A DNA stretch of 64,000 nucleotides from Hirudinaria manillensis (lineage: Eukaryota; Annelida; Clitellata; Hirudinida; Hirudinidae), in NCBI GenBank assembly GCA_034509925.1, contig CM067531.1:9400819-9464818 (forward strand), written 5' to 3'. Each line of letters opens with the position of its first letter. Position 1 is the stretch's first letter. The translations under genes were made by a program, and so were the position numbers. The notes under the pieces were generated by a model, which made no database searches, was not told where the DNA came from, and saw only the letters and a program-made list of their open reading frames with translations. Of the stretch, positions 47,376 through 64,000 are shown in pieces.

Positions 47376-48513
47376 CTTTACATACGTCTTTTACTGACTC
47401 AGGCGTCACGACGATTTAACCCGCTTAAAAGATGATCGGATCACTTCTGAAACTGCTTCCGAACGCATGAGAAGTGATCATGTTTGGATAAATCCCGCTC
47501 ATCGACACTCACCAAAGTTTTAAACAGTTTTATATCTTTTTACCCATAAACTTAATAATACTTAATTGATTTAGATTAATTATGTAACTCTTTAAGTGTG
47601 GCTTACAGGAAATCATGTTTCAGCAAGTCTAGCGGTAAACAGACGCTAGTTTCATGCACCCGTCCACGAAGTGGATATTTTATTATCCTTTTGTTTTGGT
47701 TAAAGAACAAAAATTACGAGGGACAAGAATTCAGCAACAGAGAAAATGACACTTATGATGGAGCTGGTGGACACTTCTAGGACGATAGCCCCAGTCGGAT
47801 ATCCCGGACACCGACCCGATACGAAACATAACTATGATATTTTCGTACAACAGTTTAATTAAGGATTTATTAAGCCAACAAATGAAAACCAAGACAGAAC
47901 AAAAGATTTTTAATTCTTCCGACCAATCATAGGAACCAGCGCGCTAGAGGAACCAGCGCAGAGACGTAGCTTTTGATCACATGGGGACGCCGTATCGGGC
48001 TGTTTGTTTGTGTCCTTGTGTTTGTAAAGGTCCTCCCCGGGAGAGTCCACTTACTTGCTTAATTGCAAAAATTTACAAACGATGGCTTGGGATTTTAACG
48101 GAATGGCTTCCGTTACTTCATTAAAGGGAATGATATGGGAGAAAGATGTTTGTCGTTGACAATGTTAAATAGAATTAATTATAATACGTGCCTAAATATA
48201 GTTAAAATATAGTCAACTATGTTTATCAAAAGGATATACGTTGTTGTTGATCTTATAGAATATAGCATGCCTCCGTCGACAGGTTCCTAACATTTATTAT
48301 ATGATTGTAAAATATTTTTTAATTGTCACTTAATAATTTTGACTTTACATCAAATAATATATTTAACTTTAAAATAAAAAAATTTGCTTATGTAAGTTGT
48401 TCTTTGGCGACAAATTTCCTTTTCTGTCATCTGGTCGCTTGTGCTTGAAGTTAGTTCGATTTTTCAATAATTAGATTAGGAAATTAATACTTTGTCCTTT
48501 AATAGCACAAAAG
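47376..48513. other. intergenic region upstream of SPC25-like gene
   Basis: Between the minus-strand SPC25-like gene and a plus-strand ORF, so it may hold divergent promoters. It contains a 10-bp inverted repeat (GATCACTTCT at 47,439 and AGAAGTGATC at 47,470) and a distant complementary pair (CCCGATACG near 47,815 and CGTATCGGG near 47,991). No gene recognised. Confidence 0.4.
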
Positions 48514-48807
48514 ATGAGTAAAGACCAACTGCTTCGACAATTTGGAAGATCAATTGAAACAGTTGGAGAAAATTTGTCGAATGAAGAAAGAAAGCTGGTC
48601 ATTTCGAAGATATCATTGAATAAAGGCCGCCTTCCTCACACTTGCCCTTGCAAAATAGTCTGGAGATCCTGGACGCTCATGGACAAACACTATCAGAAAG
48701 AAAAGTGTATCCAAGACATCTTCTGGATAGTGGAAGGAAGTGACAGAAGATTTGGCCGCCTTGGAGCTGCTTTCATGACAGCCAGGAATATGGAATTTCC
48801 TCAATAG
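48514..48807 (+). CDS. hypothetical protein (97 aa)
   Basis: Begins MSKDQLLRQFGRSIETVGEN, charged and helical, followed by HTCPCKIVWRSW ... KHYQKEKCIQDIFW. The spacing C-x-C ... H-x5-C could bind a metal, but no family is recognised. The frame ends CCTCAATAG directly before GTTAGG, which resembles a splice donor. A phase-0 exon at about 49,620 could follow if the TAG is not real. Base composition is less AT-rich than the surroundings, supporting coding. Confidence 0.45.
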   Translation: MSKDQLLRQFGRSIETVGENLSNEERKLVISKISLNKGRLPHTCPCKIVWRSWTLMDKHYQKEKCIQDIFWIVEGSDRRFGRLGAAFMTARNMEFPQ

Positions 48808-49619
48808 GTTAGGCATCTAAATTACTTTAAACTCACCCAGCCATTCTTTCAAAACGTTGATAGATGTTGAGAATTCAAATAGCTTAAGCAACTTAACTTT
48901 GATACTTTAGATATTTCTGTTTTAGTTCTTTTGAGTGTTGTTTTAACCTTAGTTAGGGGCCAATAATTCTAATTGGAATTGGTTAAGTACTTTCAGAGAA
49001 CATTTGCACATTACAAACACACATTGCATTTTTATTTATATAGATATGAATTGATTTCATTATCTGATTCTTCAATAAGATCAATAATAATTCTAATTGG
49101 CCCCTAACTAAGTATTTAGATGATGTTTGAGAGTTTCTAAGGCAAGCTAATGAATTTATCACATAGGGAGAAGAGTCCCCAGAAGAAAGTCAACTCCTGG
49201 ACTAACTATTATAGTATTAATTAAATTTAAGTGAGCTTATCAAAAAATGTGGAAACTTAAAATTCTGTGTTGATTGTTTTGTGCATTTCATTGGGAAAAC
49301 TCTGCTGTATGCAGAATTAATAATAGTTGTTTTCTGGGTCTGGTTGGGGTCCTGACATTAGATTGTTAAGTTAGGCTAAAAGTAACTATAGGCTGGAGTG
49401 ACTAAATATGGCTAATTTGAACCTTGGACTACAACTAATTGACCCAGTACTTGAAGGTTCTGCAAGAGGGAGTTGGGAAATGCTGTAATAACAGGAAAGT
49501 GGACTTTATTATTAATATCTATTAGTTTTTAAGTGACTTTTTGGTTATTGGAGAGATTTAAGATTGCACTAAGAACCTCTAATTTGTGAACCTCACTAAT
49601 CTAATTTGTGATTTAAAAC

Positions 49620-49822
49620 AGAGAAAAGTTGTCAAAGAGCCATTGGAGTGGTGTCCCCTCTACTACGACCCGACCCTGTCAAATGAGGCTTCACCTGTCA
49701 GACAGATCCTCTGCACTTTTGACAGCAATTTAGAGCAGTCTCCATACAGGCCAAGGGACTTTCTTGATGCCCGTCGGGGACAGGAGAACTGGAGATGGAA
49801 ACTGAAAAGTTCCAGAGACTGA
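49620..49822 (+). CDS. possible 3' exon of the 48.5 kb gene
   Basis: After a TTTAAAACAG acceptor the frame reads RKVVKEPLEWCPLYYDP, then SPYRPRDFLDARRGQENW, ending KSSRD at a TGA. No known domain. It lies on the same strand 0.8 kb downstream of the 97-residue ORF and is phase compatible. Downstream 49,823-50,700 looks like 3' UTR or intergenic AT-rich sequence with an ATT microsatellite at 50,160-50,201. Confidence 0.35.
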
Positions 49823-50790
49823 GGAAGGAACTTCTAAAGAAATGAAGATGTGCTGTTTTTGTAATTGTTATCCTGAGTACAGGAAACTCTCCAATGCTGA
49901 TTGAAATGTTCATTTTTTGATGTGCTTGTGTCTTTGTCGGTATTTTTTTTGTTTCATGGATAACCAAATTATATTTCTGATCTGTTTACAAAACAATGGT
50001 CAAATTGTTTGGCATTCTGTAGGTTGTCTAATGTTTTTACATTGTCTAATGTTTTTACATTGCATGTGGAAATGATTTTAATTTATTTAAAGTGATTCTT
50101 TCAGGTCAGAAAGATTTATTTGGACATCATTATTAACATTAATATTGATTAGGCAGTGCTATTATTATTAATTATTATTATTATTATTATTATTATTATT
50201 GTTAATGTTATTAATATATCATTGTATATTATTATTTTCTTGAGTAATTTTTTTAAATTGAAAATTTCTCTTTATGTCATTATTGATCTCAGTCATCATC
50301 AACATGATTTTAATTATTAATATCTAACTATAATGTATTTATAATTAATTAATCTAATAATATGTGATTAATGTTTCTCTGAATGTACTCATTTCTGTGC
50401 CGTCAGTTAAACATGTAACATATTTTGTAAATCTTTTGTAATTGTTTTGTAATTTATTTTGTAAATATTTTGTATTTATTTTGTAAATATTTTGCAATTA
50501 TTTCGTAAATATATTGTATGCAAGTCTACTTCTGATGAAAGACCAGCTTTATTTCATTGAAGTGCAGACTTATTTAAGATTTAAGAGAATGTCTTCGAGT
50601 TCTTGATTAAACTAATTTCCCTCGTTATTATTGATGTTAGTTATTATTAACATAATTTTTGTAATTAATATGTGTAATTAACGTGTATAATTAATATTAT
50701 TTATAAATGCAGCACGACTATGACAGTGGTCAAAATTGTTGTCAAGATTTTGTGTGCAAGTCTAATTCTGATAGCTTTATTTCTCAATTC

Positions 50791-51022
50791 ACTCACTCTC
50801 ACTCACTCACTCACTCACTCACTCACTCACTCACTCACTCACTCACTCACTCACTCACTCACTCACTCACTCACTCACTCACTCACTCACTCACTCACTC
50901 ACTCACTCACTCACTCACTCACTCACTCACTCACTCACACTCACTCACTCACTCACTCACTCACTCACTCACTCACTCACTCACTCACTCACCCACCCAC
51001 TCACTCACTCATTCATTCATTC

Positions 51023-51050
<28 letters not shown>
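50791..51050. repeat. (CACT)n then (CATT)/(AATC)n tetranucleotide array
   Basis: About 210 bp of CACT units with a few interruptions (CTCTC, CACAC, CCACC), grading into CATT and then AATC units. Confidence 0.95.
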
Positions 51051-51054
<4 letters not shown>

Positions 51055-51576
51055 CCACCCTGACACAGAGAACATAGATATGTTTATCTTCGCGTTATTT
51101 TTTTTTTAATGTTTATTTACAATTAAGTACAATTTTTTGTCAGTGTGACCTCAAGTCACAACCACTGCTTGTTTGTTCCGTCGTAAATTTAAACACAACA
51201 CGTATAGTTTGTTGACTAGAACAACACTTAGTTCGAGCAGTAGTAGTATCAGCAGCAGCAACAGCAACAACATCGACAATGACAACAACAACATCGAACA
51301 ACGGGCCAATTTTGGACCAGTTTTGGCAGATCGTTCTTCGTCGCCTATTTCAATCACTTTATAATATTGGAAAACGTTCAATAAATATCGCCTTCCGGGC
51401 GTGAACGTCTTCTGGGAGAGTAGTTCGACGTGACGTGAGATTCTTAACGGCAACAATAGAGACGTTAACACCGCAACCAGAGGTGCCACGACTCGGATGG
51501 ACCCTGACCTTTAGAGATGGGGGGATGCATCCATTCAACCCCATCTTCCCAACCCCGAAAGGGAACGCTTCGCGGG

Positions 51577-61753
<10,177 letters not shown>

Positions 61754-62133
61754 CTGAAACAATATCAACAATATTAATTAATATCATTAATATTAATAAT
61801 AATAATTATATTATATTATCTTAATATTAATATTATATAATACATTGATTATTAATATTAATATCAGCAACTATAATAATAATAAGTTTGAACATAGCAT
61901 TTCATGTAATAACATTATGCTGACATTATTATTGTTACTGGCCATTTACTTTTATCAATGGTTTATAATCTTTTTATTCATATATTATTTAATATATTTA
62001 ATATTATATAATATCTATAATATTTAATATAATATTATTTTATATTTATTATTGTAAACAGGAAGACATGTTTGGTTGCTATGATGTGTACAGTACTGAA
62101 TATAATTAACTGAATATAAACTAATTATAATTA

Positions 62134-62184
<51 letters not shown>

Positions 62185-63227
62185 ATACTGAATATAATTA
62201 AATGTTGAATTTATTTAAAAACAACCTGAAAGACCAGAAATCTTCCTCAATTCAGAGATTTTGAAACAACAAAGGAAGAAAAAAAATCAACTTGAAATCG
62301 CAAACTCAATCCAAAGACTTTTTGTTGTGTCCTTGTTTATCGTTGATAATAAGTTTCATTTATCACCATTTATCATGAAAAGGCAAACAAGTGCATCCGT
62401 GGATACTTTGTATTTGTAACGAGCTATGATTGATTTAAATTACTTATGAAGGGGCCACATATTTGCTCTTAGACTGGTGAATTTGATTCTTATTCATTTG
62501 CATCAGTTTGTATTCATCTGTATCACTTTGTCTGGTTTGTATGCACTTGTATCACTTTGATTATCAAGAAGAAATGAATGTTTTCGAGTTAATTTAAATA
62601 AATCCAAACATCCGCATCACCAGCTACAAACAAATTTATTTCTGGGTCGCTTAAGGGAAAATCCCCATCTCACCGCCACCCCGGTCCATAGATCCACTGG
62701 GGTCACTGAGTGCTACAAAGCTACACGGACTTTAGGAAAACATTGCTTTCTTTGTGCTATCAGCTGAACACAAGAACTTCACAATTTCCTGTAACCTCCT
62801 GCTTCGTAAATAAATTGTTTGGAATTTATTTATAATTTATAATTAAATATTAAAATTAAATATATATTAAATACATGTTCTCATTACAGAATTCTGTAAA
62901 GATAAATAAGATATAATATTATTACTGTCGTTGTTATTATTAATTAATAATTATTTTTTGAACGTTTAAAATAATAATATTGTAATATTATTTATTTATT
63001 ATTATTATTAATATTATTATTATTATTATTTATTTTTAATATTATTATTATTATTAATATTATTTAATAAACATTCGGTTTCTGAATAAAAGAAATGAAA
63101 ATATGAATTGATTTCCAATTAAAGTGAAATTATTTAAAAAGAACGTTTCATATTTCCCGGGTCGTGACATTTTGCTGTTATGAGCTGAAAGTAATTAAGG
63201 AATAATTAGTTATTTAATCAGCCATCA
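61754..63227. other. intronic or intergenic AT-rich region, no exon recognised
   Basis: Should contain earlier semaphorin exons if introns are short, but none matches sema-domain motifs. Contains an (ATT)n repeat at 62,138-62,182. Confidence 0.4.
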
Positions 63228-63498
63228 AGCTGTGTTTCGATACTTTAGGGGTTTTCGTGCTTAAAAATGAAAGTTATGCGATATTCGCCCTCGGGCTGAA
63301 TTTCGATTGTATGGGGGTATATCAGCTTAAATGTGAAAGTAAAACTTAGGCGATATTCGCCCTCGGGCTGAATTTCGATTGTATGGGGGTATTTCAGCTT
63401 AAATGTGAAAGTAAAAGTTATGCAACATTCGGCCTCGGGGATGAGTTCCGACTTGTTGGAGGTAAATACCTTCAGCTTAAATGTGAAAGTAAAAGTTG
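63228..63498. repeat. minisatellite, about four 70-bp units
   Basis: Repeated unit: GGGCTGAATTTCGATTGTAT, then GGGGGTAT, CAGCTTAAATGTGAAAGTAA, then CGATATTCGCCCTC. The two middle units are nearly identical; the outer two are diverged. Confidence 0.85.
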
Positions 63499-63822
63499 AG
63501 AATTAGTGAATGTAGCATGGCAATCATAAACTTCATGTTTGTGGTTGTACAATTGTTGCAGAAAGTTGTTGCAGAACATTGTTGCAGAAAGTGGTTGCCT
63601 CAGCTCTGGCTCTGTTGATGGAGGTGGAGATCGACCAGGAACCAAAACGTGGAACGGGGACGGCAAAAGAATAAAAAGAACGAAAATTGAAACCTTTTTA
63701 GAAATAACAGGAATAATTTAATAAAAAAGAATAATTTCGACGTTGGTTTCAATGGGAAAAGAATTTCAATTCTTGGGGAGAAAATAGTGATTAAGCTCAA
63801 TCGTTCAAACCATCTTGATTTT

Positions 63823-63990
63823 TTATATTATATTATATTATATTATATTATATTATATTATATTATATTATATTATATTATATTATATTATATTATATTA
63901 TATTATATTATATTATATTATATTATATTATATTATATTATATTATATTATATTATATTATATTATATTATATTATATTATATTATATTA
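63823..63990. repeat. (TATTA)n pentanucleotide array
   Basis: About 33 perfect TATTA units at the right edge of the window. Confidence 0.96.
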
Positions 63991-64000
63991 CATATTTTAT

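Noticed and set aside
50160..51050. CRISPR array
   Set aside because: The repeats are simple microsatellites without unique spacers, and the genome is eukaryotic.
50707..51109. Frames of repeating LTHS peptides (also 58,774-59,085) and of INQS (54,526-54,834)
   Set aside because: Pure products of tetranucleotide microsatellites.

Overview
The window is nuclear DNA from an AT-rich invertebrate-type metazoan. Evidence: spliced genes with short GT-AG introns, a semaphorin with PSI and thrombospondin-1 modules, TMEM185 and SPC25 homologues, a Ty3/gypsy retrotransposon primed by tRNA-Leu, and R2-superfamily (restriction-like endonuclease) LINE remains. The phylum cannot be fixed from sequence alone.

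Region 1-42 kb is a head-to-tail tandem amplification. An unrecognised, heavily spliced minus-strand gene ('gene X') ends at 37,281 in its fullest copy. Its 5' exons lie at about 41.1-42.0 kb. Its 3' two thirds recur to the left as copies at 29.3-33.1, 23.9-28.3, 14.3-20.8 (broken), 7.9-11.9 and 1-3.7 kb. Spacers between copies hold a degenerate plus-strand RING-H2 exon and, in three of them, a 5'-truncated R2-like LINE on the minus strand.

Four related LTR insertions, plus one fragment, invaded this array: two non-autonomous elements (1,365-3,155 and 11,883-13,683) encoding only a SAP-domain protein; a rearranged fragment (13,688-13,972); a complete autonomous gypsy element (14,365-19,893) with a single 1,636-residue Gag-Pol frame; and a solo LTR (23,989-24,289, minus). 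Undisrupted paralogous copies give the exact empty sites, so the 4-bp target duplications (ATAC, GTAT, ATAT, TTAT) can be read directly.

Region 42-48 kb carries minus-strand TMEM185-like (42,465-44,019) and SPC25-like (45,444-47,375) genes, each with at least one in-frame interruption. Region 48-50 kb has small plus-strand ORFs of unknown function. Region 51.6-61.8 kb is a minus-strand semaphorin-5-like gene (sema, PSI, TSP1, second TSP1-like module, low-complexity tail) with nine exons recognised in consistent phase; its 5' exons are not identified. Its introns are full of ATT, CACT and TGAT microsatellites. The right edge holds a 70-bp minisatellite and a TATTA pentanucleotide array.
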